Shown here in pieces: positions 1 to 7,972 of a DNA stretch of 64,000 bases. How positions within the stretch are numbered: position 1 is the stretch's first letter; every line of letters starts with the position of its first letter. A model generated the notes under the pieces. The model was not told the DNA's origin and ran no database searches. It worked only from the letters and a program-made list of their open reading frames with translations. This DNA is from Anaerolineaceae bacterium (GTDB taxonomy: Bacteria; Chloroflexota; Anaerolineae; Anaerolineales; UBA11657), in NCBI GenBank assembly GCA_003569365.1, contig BGOS01000027.1, positions 124,001 through 188,000 of the forward strand. Direction: 5' to 3'. A program made the translations under genes and the position numbers.

Positions 1-498
1 CATCTCGACAATTGCAGGCACACCCTTGGCCAGCGCCGCTTTCAAGGCGTCAGTGGTGGCAGCATCGGACAGCAGGCTCAACTCCGCCAGCAGTGCAAAA
101 AATTTCGCCTCGCCTTCCCGCAGCTGGTCCGCGTCATGCAACCGGGCCTCCAGGTTTTCAGACATGCGCTCCGCGAGCATCCGGCCCCAGCGCTTGTTGG
201 CGAGAATAGATTCGATGTTGGCTTTTGGAAAAGCGTAAAGAACGGCCTTGTCTGACTTGACCGTCACCGTTGCAGTGCGCGGTTTGCCCGTCAGCGCTGC
301 CATCTCCCCAACAAACTCCAGCGCGCTTATATCGCCCAAGGAGCGGCCACCGCGCTCTATATGCACTTCGCCCTGCCGCAGAAGGTAGATGCAGCCATCT
401 GGCGCATCATTTTCTTTGAAAACCACATCACCGCGCTTTAGCTCACGCACATAGTTTTTGAACTGCGTGAGTTCTGCAGTTGGAATAGCTAAGAACAT
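1..498 (-). CDS. Cyclic nucleotide-binding domain protein (partial, C-terminus off the left edge)
   Basis: Reading down the minus strand from the ATG at 498 gives about 166 residues, open to the window edge. It begins MFLAIPTAELTQF. The first ~100 residues form a Crp/cNMP-binding beta-roll: GDVVF followed by a Gly-rich turn, then a phosphate-binding-cassette-like stretch GEMAALTGKPRTATV. In this family that stretch contacts a cyclic nucleotide phosphate. A helical region follows (about residues 100-166). No helix-turn-helix is visible before the edge, so it is unclear whether this is a transcription factor or a sensor protein without DNA binding. The AAGGAG at 508-513 is well placed as a ribosome binding site. 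The gene lies downstream of dus on the same strand, about 50 nt after its stop, so co-transcription is possible. Confidence 0.8.
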   Translation of the reverse strand, partial: MFLAIPTAELTQFKNYVRELKRGDVVFKENDAPDGCIYLLRQGEVHIERGGRSLGDISALEFVGEMAALTGKPRTATVTVKSDKAVLYAFPKANIESILANKRWGRMLAERMSENLEARLHDADQLREGEAKFFALLAELSLLSDAATTDALKAALAKGVPAIVEM

Positions 499-548
499 GG
501 CGGGAAACTCCTTGCGATTTACAAAATGCGCAGCAACAGCGCTGCACT

Positions 549-1481
549 TCAGGCTGGCACAGCCACCGGCTGGGCGCTGCCCAGCGACTCGATCAGCGCT
601 TCAAAATCCGCCGTGTGCTCGCACGTAAGCAGCGCCAGGCGCAGGCTTTCTCCACGGGCAGTGTGCTGCAGGTAGTGCGCCACATGTTTGCGGAACAGCA
701 CCAGCCCGGCTGCGGCGCCGTAAAACTGCTGGTTGAGCGCCAGATGGCGGCGCACCAGCGCAATCTTCTCCGCGGTGTTCACAGACTCGGCTGCCTTGTG
801 CTGGAAGATCCACGGGTTGCCAATTGCGCCACGGCCGATCAGCACTGCAGCGCAGCCGGTGTGCTGCTGCATGCGCCGGATGTCTGCGGGCGAGCGCACA
901 TCGCCGTTGCCCAGCACAGGGATGTGCAGTTGCTGCCGGATCTCCGCAATTGCGTCCCAGTCCGCTGCGCCCTTGTAAGCCTGCGCGCGCGTGCGCCCGT
1001 GCACTGCCAGCGCACTTGCGCCGCAGCCCGCCACTATCTGCGCAATCTCAAGATAGTTGCGCTGGTTGTCGTCCCAGCCGATGCGCATCTTGGCGGTCAC
1101 CGGCACTTGCAGCTCGCGCGACAAAGTGCTGAAAAGCTGCGCCACTCGGTCCGGAAAGCGCAGCATGCCCGCCCCGGCGCCGCGTTCTGAAATGTTTTTT
1201 ACGTAGCAGCCCATGTTTATGTCAATGATGTCCGGCTGCATTTCCTGCAGGCGCACCGCCGTGCGCACAATGCGGTCCACATCGTGCCCGTAGATCTGAA
1301 AGGAGATGGGCCGCTCGGCGGGGTCAAACACCAGTTTTTGCTGTGTGCGCCGGCTGCCGCCGTGCCGGCCTTGCAGCTCGTCCACATTCACAAATTCTGT
1401 GTAGCTCATGGCGGAGCCCAAAGCGCGGCACACCGAGCGAAACGGCAAGTCCGAGTAGCCGTCCATTGGCGAAAGAATCAC
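549..1481 (-). CDS. dus: tRNA-dihydrouridine synthase (Dus family)
   Basis: This flavoenzyme reduces specific uridines in the tRNA D-loop with NADPH. The TIM-barrel start reads ILSPMDGYSDLPFR, the Dus/FMN signature. The catalytic cysteine is in INMGCYVKNISERGAGAGML, where family members usually have GCP. The FMN phosphate site is represented by LGNGDV and LIGRGAIGNPW. At 310 residues from the GTG at 1481 it is slightly short. The same frame continues upstream with sequence that matches the usual Dus N-terminus (FHIREIPIYGDV), but no ATG, GTG or TTG is available there in frame. The true start is therefore uncertain: a CTG at 1532, or an ATG at 1528 that is out of frame by one base. A TATAAT lies just upstream at 1535-1540. 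Confidence 0.93.
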   Translation of the reverse strand: MILSPMDGYSDLPFRSVCRALGSAMSYTEFVNVDELQGRHGGSRRTQQKLVFDPAERPISFQIYGHDVDRIVRTAVRLQEMQPDIIDINMGCYVKNISERGAGAGMLRFPDRVAQLFSTLSRELQVPVTAKMRIGWDDNQRNYLEIAQIVAGCGASALAVHGRTRAQAYKGAADWDAIAEIRQQLHIPVLGNGDVRSPADIRRMQQHTGCAAVLIGRGAIGNPWIFQHKAAESVNTAEKIALVRRHLALNQQFYGAAAGLVLFRKHVAHYLQHTARGESLRLALLTCEHTADFEALIESLGSAQPVAVPA

Positions 1482-1534
1482 ATCGCCATAGATTGGAATT
1501 TCGCGAATGTGGAAGCTTGGCTCAGCATGCAGGC

Positions 1535-1540
1535 ATTATA
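1535..1540 (-). promoter_or_regulatory. Candidate -10 box for dus
   Basis: The minus strand reads TATAAT at 1540-1535, about 50 nt upstream of the dus GTG. The predicted transcript start (~1528) coincides with an ATG that opens a 16-codon frame ending by overlapping the GTG of dus. No good -35 is seen at the expected distance (AGCGAT). Confidence 0.35.
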
Positions 1541-1626
1541 GCAAGCGCACCCTGCAGATCGCTTTTGCCAGGTGCAGCCAGCCGCGCTGCTATACTCGCG
1601 ATGGTCAAATATGGAGAACAAATCTC

Positions 1627-1854
1627 ATGATTAGTGCTGATCTGCTTGAAATTTTGCGCTGTCCGGCGTGTGTGCAGCAAAGCCCCGGCATGCTCGTGCT
1701 TACCCACGCCACGTGGCTGGTGTGCCAGGAAGCCGGCTGCGGCCGCAAGTACCCGATTGTGGAAGATATTCCAGTGATGCTGGTGGAGGAAGGAGACAAG
1801 TGGGTGGCCACGCTGCCGGACAAGCTGCCCGTTCCCCCGCCGCCGCGGCGCTGA
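1627..1854 (+). CDS. Trm112-family zinc-ribbon protein
   Basis: A 75-residue protein beginning MISADLLEILRCPAC. It is a small zinc ribbon of the Trm112/UPF0434 (YcaR-like) type, with the first metal pair in CPAC and a second Cys pair around residues 33 and 38 (VCQEAGCGRKYPI). The GRKYPIVEDIPVML stretch is the hallmark C-terminal half of the family. Eukaryotic and archaeal Trm112 activates methyltransferases; the role of most bacterial members is not established. The start is chosen from the conserved N-terminus and a GGAG at 1613-1616. The stop touches the beginning of the HEAT-repeat gene, suggesting translational coupling. A TATACT at 1591-1596 may be the -10 box. Confidence 0.85.
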   Translation: MISADLLEILRCPACVQQSPGMLVLTHATWLVCQEAGCGRKYPIVEDIPVMLVEEGDKWVATLPDKLPVPPPPRR

Positions 1855-1862
1855 GCTCCCCG

Positions 1863-2441
1863 TTGCGCGCTGCGCAGCTGCTGACACAGCTGGCGGCAGC
1901 GGCGCAGGATGCCGCAGCTGCGGAGGCAGCTTTGGCTGCGCTGCCGGCGCTGGGTGCGGCTGTGCTGCCCGGCTTGCAGCAGCTTTGCCAGAACCCCGAT
2001 CCTAATTTGCGCTGGTGGGCTGTGCGCGGTCTCAGTGCGCTGCAACTGGCGGATGCCGTCCCAATATTAATTAATTGTTTGCAAGACGCGGCCGAGATGG
2101 TGCAGGCGGCAGCGCTGCTGGCGCTTGCAAGCTATGCAGAGGCGCGTGCGGCAGCTGCTGTGGGCGGCGTGCTGGCCGGCGGCAGCAGTTATCTGGTGCG
2201 CCAGGCCGGCGATGCCTTGCGCCAAATGGGGGCGGCGGGCGAGGCGGAGCTGATTGCGGCGCTGCGCCATCCGCACGAAGCCACGCGCGCGAACGCCGCG
2301 CGCGCGCTTGCATTTACTGATGGCCAGCAGGCAATCGCAGCATTGTTTGCTGCGCTGGACGATGAATCCGCGGCTGTGTGTTACTGGGTGGAGCAGGCGC
2401 TGGAGCGGCGCGGCACCGGCATGGTGTATTTTCAGCCGTGA
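1863..2441 (+). CDS. HEAT-repeat protein
   Basis: About 192 residues rich in Ala and Leu, built from repeating helical pairs of HEAT/PBS-lyase type, for example NPDPNLRWWAVRGLSALQ, DAAEMVQAAALLALASY and HPHEATRANAARALAF. Such repeats form solenoids that bind partner proteins. No catalytic residues are evident. The frame stays open far upstream through the Trm112 gene, but that part is a shadow. The first plausible starts are CTG 1851, which overlaps the Trm112 stop, or TTG 1863, chosen here. The tight junction implies co-expression with the Trm112-like protein. The exact start is uncertain; the repeat assignment is firm. Confidence 0.75.
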   Translation: MRAAQLLTQLAAAAQDAAAAEAALAALPALGAAVLPGLQQLCQNPDPNLRWWAVRGLSALQLADAVPILINCLQDAAEMVQAAALLALASYAEARAAAAVGGVLAGGSSYLVRQAGDALRQMGAAGEAELIAALRHPHEATRANAARALAFTDGQQAIAALFAALDDESAAVCYWVEQALERRGTGMVYFQP

Positions 2442-2444
2442 GGC

Positions 2445-3278
2445 TTAGAGCTGTGCAAAGGTGATCAGCTCAACCCGGTTGGCCGCAAGCGCGCCGCGCG
2501 CGCGCGCATGCGTCAGATACTCCAGCTCCAGCCCGCGCTCTGCGCAATAGCTGCTGCTGTGCTGCAGCTGCGCATCCACCACGCCCGGGTGGCACATTAG
2601 CTCGCTGCTGCCCGGCGGCAGCTCCGCCACAATTTGCTCCAGGTTGTTCAGCGTGACGCCCGCCCCAAAAAAAGTAACAATCAAGCGCTCCGGATGCGGC
2701 ACGCGATATTGCGCCAGCAGCGCCTGCGCAGCGGCCGGCATCTGCGGCGGCACGCCGGCATCCAGCGGATGGCGCATGGGCAACTGATATTCCTGCGCCA
2801 GCTGCAGCATCGTCTCCAGCAGCAGCGGGTGCTGGTAAGAGGCGTGATGATGGCTGTCCAGATGGTCGGCAGCGCAGCCGCTGGCAAGGAAAGCCTCAAT
2901 TTGTGCGCGCCATTCAGCGCGCAGCTCGGCAGCCACAATCTGCTGGCAGTGTTGCTGCAGCACAGCCAGCTTGGGGAAGTTGCCGGCGCGGCCCAGCAGG
3001 CTGGGTACTTGCGCGGCAGGCAGCAGCGGTGCGCCCATCGTCAGCACCAGGTGCACGCCCAAACCCAGCTTTGGGCACTCTGCGCGCGCACGCTGCAGCT
3101 CGCCTTCAGCGCCCGGCTGGTTCATCATCGCCGTGGTGCTGGTGACAATGCCGTTCAAGTGTGCAGCGCGAATGCCGGCCGACACGCCGGCGCCATGCCC
3201 GTAGTCGTCTGCATTCACAATCAGGCGGCAACTCGAGCGCACAGCTGTGCCGCTGCGCGCTGATGGATCTGTTTTCAA
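2445..3278 (-). CDS. ChbG/YdjC-family carbohydrate deacetylase
   Basis: 277 residues. The family is metal-dependent N-deacetylases acting on acetylated di- and oligosaccharides (ChbG) or on hopanoid glycans (HpnK). The catalytic and metal sites are visible: VNADDYGHG near the N-terminus (the DD pair), LGVHLVLTMGAPLLP (ligand His), DHLDSHHHASYQHP, and MCHPGVVD near the end. The TTG start at 3278 sits 2 nt after the mgtE stop; a GTG at 3242 is an alternative that would give the more usual short lead-in before LIVNADD. It is in an apparent operon with mgtE, although the two functions have no obvious link. The substrate cannot be read from sequence. Confidence 0.87.
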   Translation of the reverse strand: MKTDPSARSGTAVRSSCRLIVNADDYGHGAGVSAGIRAAHLNGIVTSTTAMMNQPGAEGELQRARAECPKLGLGVHLVLTMGAPLLPAAQVPSLLGRAGNFPKLAVLQQHCQQIVAAELRAEWRAQIEAFLASGCAADHLDSHHHASYQHPLLLETMLQLAQEYQLPMRHPLDAGVPPQMPAAAQALLAQYRVPHPERLIVTFFGAGVTLNNLEQIVAELPPGSSELMCHPGVVDAQLQHSSSYCAERGLELEYLTHARARGALAANRVELITFAQL

Positions 3279-3280
3279 AA

Positions 3281-4636
3281 CTAGAGCAGCAGTGGCAGGA
3301 AGGCGGTGGCCAGCCCCAGGAAAAGCGCAAAGCCAACCGCGTCCGTCACAGTGGTGACAAACACTGCCGAAGCCAGGGCCGGGTCCAGGCGCAGTGCACG
3401 CAGCGTTAGCGGCACCAGCGCGCCGGCCACGCCCGCAATCAGCATATTGCCAAACAGCGCAATGCCAATCAGCACGCCGAGGTACGGCTGCCCTTTCCAG
3501 AGATAGGTGATGAAGCCGGCGGCCACACCCACCGCCACACCGTTGATCATGCCCACGGCCACCTCGCGGGCCACTGCCCGAATGGCGCTGCGCGGCTGCA
3601 CCTGGCCCAGCGCCAGGCCGCGCACAAAAATTACCAGCGCCTGCGTGCCGGCATTGCCGCCCATGCCCGCCACCACAGACTGGAACACCGCCAGCAGCGC
3701 CAGCTTTTGCAGCGTGCCCTCAAAGATGCTGATCACCCACGCCGCAAAAATGGCAGTGCCGAGGTTGATCAGCAGCCACGGCAGGCGCCGCTTCACCATC
3801 ACGCGCAGCGGGCTGTCCACATCCAGGTCGCTGTCGGCAGACATGCTTGCCAGCGCGTACAGGTCGCTGGTGGCCTCATCTTCCATCACCTCCAGCAGGT
3901 CATCGTGCGTGATGACGCCTACCAGCCGGCCGGCCGCATCCACCACGGGCAGCGAGCTCAGGCCGTGGCGCGAGATCAGCTGCGCCAGCTCTGCCTGCTC
4001 CGCATCCACCGGTGCACTGATGATGTGCGGGTTCATAATCTGCTCGATGGTGGTCTCTGGCATGGCCACAATCAAGTCGCGCAGGCCCACAACGCCCAGC
4101 AGGCGGCGGTCGCGGTCCACGGCGTACAGGTAGTGCTGGCTCTCGCTTTCCGGGTGCAGGCCGCGCAGATAGCTGATGGCTTGCGCCGCCGTCATCCAGC
4201 GCCGCAGCACGGGCACATCGGAGGTCATGCGGCCGCCGGCAGTTTCGTCGTCGTACGCCAGCAGCGGCTGCACTTGCGCTGCGGTGTGCATCAGCGCCAG
4301 CGCCTGCGTGCGCTGCGCGGGCTTCAAGTCCAGCAGGATGTCAGCGGCGTCGTCGGGATACATCTCGTCCAGCAGCTGCGCCAGCACTTGTGCCGGCAGG
4401 CTGGCTGCCAGCTGGGCGGCTTCATCTTCATCGAGGTACTCAAGCACATCCGCTGCGTCTTCTGCCGGCAGGGTGGGCAGCACGCGCGTTTGCTCGTCCA
4501 AATTCAAGTCGCCGATTGTTTCCGCCAGGTCGGCCAGCTGCAGCTGCTCCAGCAGCTGGCGCGCGCGCTGCACGTCATCCTGCTCAAGCGCCTCGCGCAC
4601 ATCGCGCAGCACAGTTTCAAATTGAATTGTGTTCAT
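3281..4636 (-). CDS. mgtE: MgtE-family magnesium transporter
   Basis: 451 residues. MgtE is a homodimeric Mg2+-gated channel in the inner membrane. Domain order is typical. An acidic helical N-domain (residues ~1-115) carries PAEDAADVLEYLDEDEAAQL and MYPDDAADILLDL. A CBS pair (~125-245) includes PVVDAAGRLVGVITHDDLLE. Five transmembrane helices (~275-451) carry GMGGNAGTQALVIFVRGLA, the pore signature with conserved Gly and Asn. The ATG at 4636 is preferred over an upstream in-frame codon at 4666 because it follows an AGGGTG and starts the conserved N-domain. The leader contains a terminator-like hairpin, so transcription is probably attenuated. The downstream gene is the ChbG-like deacetylase. 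Confidence 0.95.
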   Translation of the reverse strand: MNTIQFETVLRDVREALEQDDVQRARQLLEQLQLADLAETIGDLNLDEQTRVLPTLPAEDAADVLEYLDEDEAAQLAASLPAQVLAQLLDEMYPDDAADILLDLKPAQRTQALALMHTAAQVQPLLAYDDETAGGRMTSDVPVLRRWMTAAQAISYLRGLHPESESQHYLYAVDRDRRLLGVVGLRDLIVAMPETTIEQIMNPHIISAPVDAEQAELAQLISRHGLSSLPVVDAAGRLVGVITHDDLLEVMEDEATSDLYALASMSADSDLDVDSPLRVMVKRRLPWLLINLGTAIFAAWVISIFEGTLQKLALLAVFQSVVAGMGGNAGTQALVIFVRGLALGQVQPRSAIRAVAREVAVGMINGVAVGVAAGFITYLWKGQPYLGVLIGIALFGNMLIAGVAGALVPLTLRALRLDPALASAVFVTTVTDAVGFALFLGLATAFLPLLL

Positions 4637-4661
4637 GTGTTCACCCTTCGACCAAAACAAA

Positions 4662-4687
4662 AACACGCCGGTTGCAGACGGCGTGTT
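4662..4687 (-). terminator. Terminator-like attenuator in the mgtE leader
   Basis: On the minus strand a perfect 9-bp stem (AACACGCCG with CGGCGTGTT, 8-nt loop) is followed directly by TTTGTTTTGG, the layout of an intrinsic terminator. It lies only about 25 nt upstream of the mgtE ATG, inside the leader and not after a gene. Confidence 0.6.
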
Positions 4688-4800
4688 GGATAAGGTCGAT
4701 TAGGGCAACCTCAGCCCGGCGCGCGTCTGGGGCCCGGCGAAAGACTGGGAGGCTGCGGGTTATCGCTGTTTGGCATTTATTCCGCTAAGCCCGAATTGTA
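4675..4800 (-). promoter_or_regulatory. mgtE leader, possible cis-regulatory RNA
   Basis: The divergent gap 4637-4867 holds about 150 nt of leader if transcription starts downstream of the minus-strand TACAAT at 4795-4800. CAGACG on the minus strand (plus-strand 4724-4729) can pair with CGTCTG (plus-strand 4675-4680), which lies in the 5' arm and loop of the terminator hairpin. It could therefore act as an antiterminator. mgtE genes in other bacteria are often controlled by the M-box Mg2+ riboswitch, but I do not see the conserved M-box sequences here. Confidence 0.35.
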
Positions 4801-4867
4801 ACACCTGCGGTCTGCAGTGGAGCGCGCCTCCGGTTACTCTAGTAAGATTCTCCGGCCGAACCTGTAG

Positions 4868-6442
4868 ATGAAAACTTCCTGGCGCACTTACTTTGTGGTG
4901 TTGCTGGCTGCGCTGCTGTTGTGCCAGCCGCAGGCAGTGCTGGCTGCTGGCGTGCCCCCGCCGGAGCCAACGCCAGATGTGCGCTTTGGCGCGCTGGAGG
5001 CGTGGATGGAGCCCGCGGCAGCGGCTGCAGTGCGCGTGGGCTGGGACCGCCTGTTGATCGACTGGTACAAATATCAACCCGATGCGCCGGAAGAGTGGGT
5101 GCCGTCTGCGGATGATGATGCGCGCGTGAACACGGCGCTTGCCGCCGGGCGCGAGATGGTGCTGCTGCTGCGCGGCACGCCGGCGTGGGCCACCGATGGA
5201 CCGGAACGCGCCAGTCCGCCGCGCGGCCTGCACTTTCCGGTCGCCGCAAACAGCAACTTGTGGGCGAACTTTGTGCGCCGGGTGTTGAAGCATTACAAAG
5301 GGCGCGTCAGCCGCTACATCATTTGGAACGAGCCGGATATTGCCGTCGGCGACGGCGGCGCCCAATTTAACGGCAGCATTGAGCAGTACTACCGCATGGT
5401 GAAGATTGCCTGGCTGGTGGCGCGCGCGGAGGATCCGCAGGCCCAGATCCATCTGGCCGGCCTCACCTACTGGCATGACGCTGTAAATGGCCGCAGCCCG
5501 TATTTGCAGCGCTACCTGGCCGTGGCTGCGGCGGACGCCAGCGCGCGCGCCAACAACTTTTATTTTGACGCGGCCACGCTGCACATCTACTTTCGCCCGC
5601 AGTCGGTGTTCGACATTATTACAATGCACCGTGAGTTTCTGGCCGGGTATGGCCTGACGCAGCCCATTTGGCTGAATGAGACGAATGCGGCCCCGTTCGA
5701 TGACCCGCTGCTGCCCTGGCCCAATCCGTTTGTATATGTAACCATGCAGCAGCAGGGCGCGTTTGTCATTCAGGCTTTTGCGCTGGCGCTGGCAGCGGGC
5801 GCGGAGCGCGCTGCGGTTTATAAATTTGCGGAGGTAAGCGGCAGCCTGCCGGGCTTTGATTACTACGGGCTGTACCGCACCGACATGACTGCGCGGCCGG
5901 CGGTGGAATCCTTGCGCGCAGTTACCACGCACTTTGCAGGCGTGCGCACCACCAGCTTTGTGGCGTGGCCAACGCATTACATTGTGCGCCTGGACCGTGG
6001 CACACTGGTAACGCGCGTGCTGTGGGCGCGCGGACCGCAGCCCGTAAGCCTGCGCTTGCTGCCCACCGCCGGTGCCGGCAAAGCTGTGCTCTACGATCAA
6101 TTTGGCGTGCGCCGCATGCAGCTGCTGGCGGACCGCGAGGGTACTTACAAGCTGGCGCTGCCGGGCGCTGATTGCAGCCGCCCGCGCACAGATTGCGTGG
6201 TGGGCGGCGCACCATTTTTGCTGGTGGAGGAAATGCGGCGGACGCCTGCAGCCGCCGGCAAGCCCGGCGCTTCATTAACTCCCGCAAACGGGCAGCTGCT
6301 GTCAAGCGTGAAACGAGCCGCGCACGCTGCGCCCCCGCCGCTGCGCACGCCGCAGCGCGCGGCGCACAAGCGCCCGCTTGCGCGCCATCCATTACACTTA
6401 ACGGCCGGCGCTCAAAGCGGACGCTTGGCAAGGAGCAGATAA
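4868..6442 (+). CDS. Secreted clan GH-A glycoside hydrolase (GH39-like)
   Basis: 524 residues. A clear signal peptide (MKTSWRTYFVVLLAALLLCQ, cleavage near VLAAG) predicts export. The TIM-barrel core resembles clan A glycosidases. The acid/base Glu is in IIWNEPDIA (Glu ~154), and the nucleophile is probably the Glu in PIWLNETNAAP (~271). WGTPAWA-like sequence (RGTPAWATD) and YYRMVKIAW are also typical of GH39/GH5-type xylosidase-like proteins. The last ~80 residues are Ala/Pro/Arg-rich and low in complexity, with no recognisable domain. Substrate specificity is unknown. The stop (6440-6442) lies within the AAGGAG-to-ATG spacing of the next gene, so the two are likely co-transcribed. Its own start follows the divergent mgtE leader. 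Confidence 0.8.
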   Translation: MKTSWRTYFVVLLAALLLCQPQAVLAAGVPPPEPTPDVRFGALEAWMEPAAAAAVRVGWDRLLIDWYKYQPDAPEEWVPSADDDARVNTALAAGREMVLLLRGTPAWATDGPERASPPRGLHFPVAANSNLWANFVRRVLKHYKGRVSRYIIWNEPDIAVGDGGAQFNGSIEQYYRMVKIAWLVARAEDPQAQIHLAGLTYWHDAVNGRSPYLQRYLAVAAADASARANNFYFDAATLHIYFRPQSVFDIITMHREFLAGYGLTQPIWLNETNAAPFDDPLLPWPNPFVYVTMQQQGAFVIQAFALALAAGAERAAVYKFAEVSGSLPGFDYYGLYRTDMTARPAVESLRAVTTHFAGVRTTSFVAWPTHYIVRLDRGTLVTRVLWARGPQPVSLRLLPTAGAGKAVLYDQFGVRRMQLLADREGTYKLALPGADCSRPRTDCVVGGAPFLLVEEMRRTPAAAGKPGASLTPANGQLLSSVKRAAHAAPPPLRTPQRAAHKRPLARHPLHLTAGAQSGRLARSR

Positions 6443-6443
6443 C

Positions 6444-7862
6444 ATGAATGCAGTTGAAACCGTGCGGCACGCCATCAATGACCAGAATGAAAGGCTGGCG
6501 TTTATTGCGCAAGAGATTTGGAGCCACCCGCAGATTGGCTTGCAGGAAACATTTGCCAGTGCGCTGCTGGCCAAAGAGCTGGCGGAGGCCGGCTTCAAAA
6601 TAGAGTGGGGGGTGGGGCAGATGCCCACCGCATTTGTGGCCACGTGGGGTACGGGGCGGCCGGTGCTTGGTTTTCTGGGCGAATACGATGCGCTGCCGGG
6701 CTTGTCGCAAACTGTGTCGGCCGCCAAACAGGCGGTGGAAGTGCTGGGCCCCGGGCATGGCTGCGGCCACAATTTATACGGCACCGCCTGCATGGCAAGC
6801 GTGATGGCGCTCAAGACTGCGATGGAGCAGGACAACATCGCCGGCACAATCCGCTTTTACGGCTGCCCGGCGGAGGAGACGCTGGTTGGCAAAGTTTTTA
6901 TGGCGCGGGACGGCGCATTTGATGACCTTGATGCGGCCCTCAGCTGGCACCCGGGCAGCACCAACCTGGTGTGGAACGGATCCTCGCTGGCGCTCAACTC
7001 TTTCAAGGTGAACTTTCATGGCGTGGCTGCGCATGCGGGCGCGGAGCCGGAGATGGGGCGCAGTGCGCTGGATGGCGTGATGCTGATGGATGTGGGCATG
7101 AACTACCTGCGCGAGCACGTGCTGGACAAGGCGCGCATTCACAGCGTGGTTACCAGCGGCGGGCAGGCGCCGAATGTGGTGCCGGCGTTTGCGCAGGTTT
7201 GGTATTTTGTGCGCGCGCCGCACCGGCGCCAAGTGGATGAGATTTATGCGCGCGTGCTGGAGATTGCGCAGGGCGCCGCTTTGATGAGCGGCACACGGCA
7301 CGAGATTGAATTAATCACCGGCGGCTATGAACTGCTGCCCAACAACACACTCTCCAGCGTGCTGTTGCAGTCAATGCAGGCCGCGGACGCCATGCGCTTC
7401 ACAGACCAGGAACGCAGCTTCGCAAAAAATCTGCAGGCTACCTTTCCGGCTGGCTCAGTCCAGCGCGACTTTGAGTGGATGCAGAAGTCCGCGCGCAGTG
7501 CGATTGCGGCCGCAGAGGTTGACAACCCATTGTGGGAGCAGGTGCTGCCGCACTCGGATGCGCCGCCCTTGATGGGCGGCTCCACCGATGTGGGTGATGT
7601 GAGCTGGATTACACCGACCGCGCAGCTGACTACATGCTGCTGGCCGCTGGGCACGCCCGGCCACAGCTGGCAAACCGTGGCATCCTCCGGGTCCAGTATT
7701 GGCGTCAAGGGCATGTTGTTTGCGGCGCAGGGCATGGCGCTGGCGGGCTTGGAGCTGCTCGCAAAGCCGGCGCTGCTGCAGGCTGCGCGCGCAGAATTTA
7801 CGAAAGCGAAAAACGGCAAGCAGTATGTTTCGGCGCTGGCAAAGAATTCTGTGCCGCAATAA
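6444..7862 (+). CDS. M20-family amidohydrolase, AbgB-like
   Basis: 472 residues, best matched to the AbgB (p-aminobenzoyl-glutamate hydrolase subunit B) branch of the M20 metallopeptidases. Metal-site motifs are in order: GEYDALPGLSQ, GHGCGHNLYGTA, CPAEETLVGK, SWHPGS and a C-terminal TPGHSWQT. The dimerisation insert begins around NSFKVNFHGVAAHAGAEPE. AbgB normally pairs with AbgA to cleave folate breakdown products, but no AbgA partner is nearby, so the actual amide substrate is open. The start has an AAGGAG seven bases upstream. No signal peptide is present, so it should be cytoplasmic. Confidence 0.88.
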   Translation: MNAVETVRHAINDQNERLAFIAQEIWSHPQIGLQETFASALLAKELAEAGFKIEWGVGQMPTAFVATWGTGRPVLGFLGEYDALPGLSQTVSAAKQAVEVLGPGHGCGHNLYGTACMASVMALKTAMEQDNIAGTIRFYGCPAEETLVGKVFMARDGAFDDLDAALSWHPGSTNLVWNGSSLALNSFKVNFHGVAAHAGAEPEMGRSALDGVMLMDVGMNYLREHVLDKARIHSVVTSGGQAPNVVPAFAQVWYFVRAPHRRQVDEIYARVLEIAQGAALMSGTRHEIELITGGYELLPNNTLSSVLLQSMQAADAMRFTDQERSFAKNLQATFPAGSVQRDFEWMQKSARSAIAAAEVDNPLWEQVLPHSDAPPLMGGSTDVGDVSWITPTAQLTTCCWPLGTPGHSWQTVASSGSSIGVKGMLFAAQGMALAGLELLAKPALLQAARAEFTKAKNGKQYVSALAKNSVPQ

Positions 7863-7972
7863 TAAATTGATGCTGCAATATCTTGGGCGCGGTTGAGACT
7901 CAACTGGATCGGGCAGGCGCAGCTCCCAAGTAAAATAGAGTTTGGGCCCGTAACATTGAGAAAAAACAAAGC

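Noticed and set aside
4637-4867. M-box, TPP and cobalamin riboswitch consensus in the mgtE leader
   Set aside because: Searched by eye; a CTGAGG-like word is present, but the rest of each consensus is not.
4760-6100. 446-codon open frame on the minus strand opposite the glycoside hydrolase
   Set aside because: Its composition (Arg/Gln/His/Ala-rich, no motif) is typical of a GC-rich antisense shadow, while the plus strand encodes a recognisable enzyme with catalytic residues.
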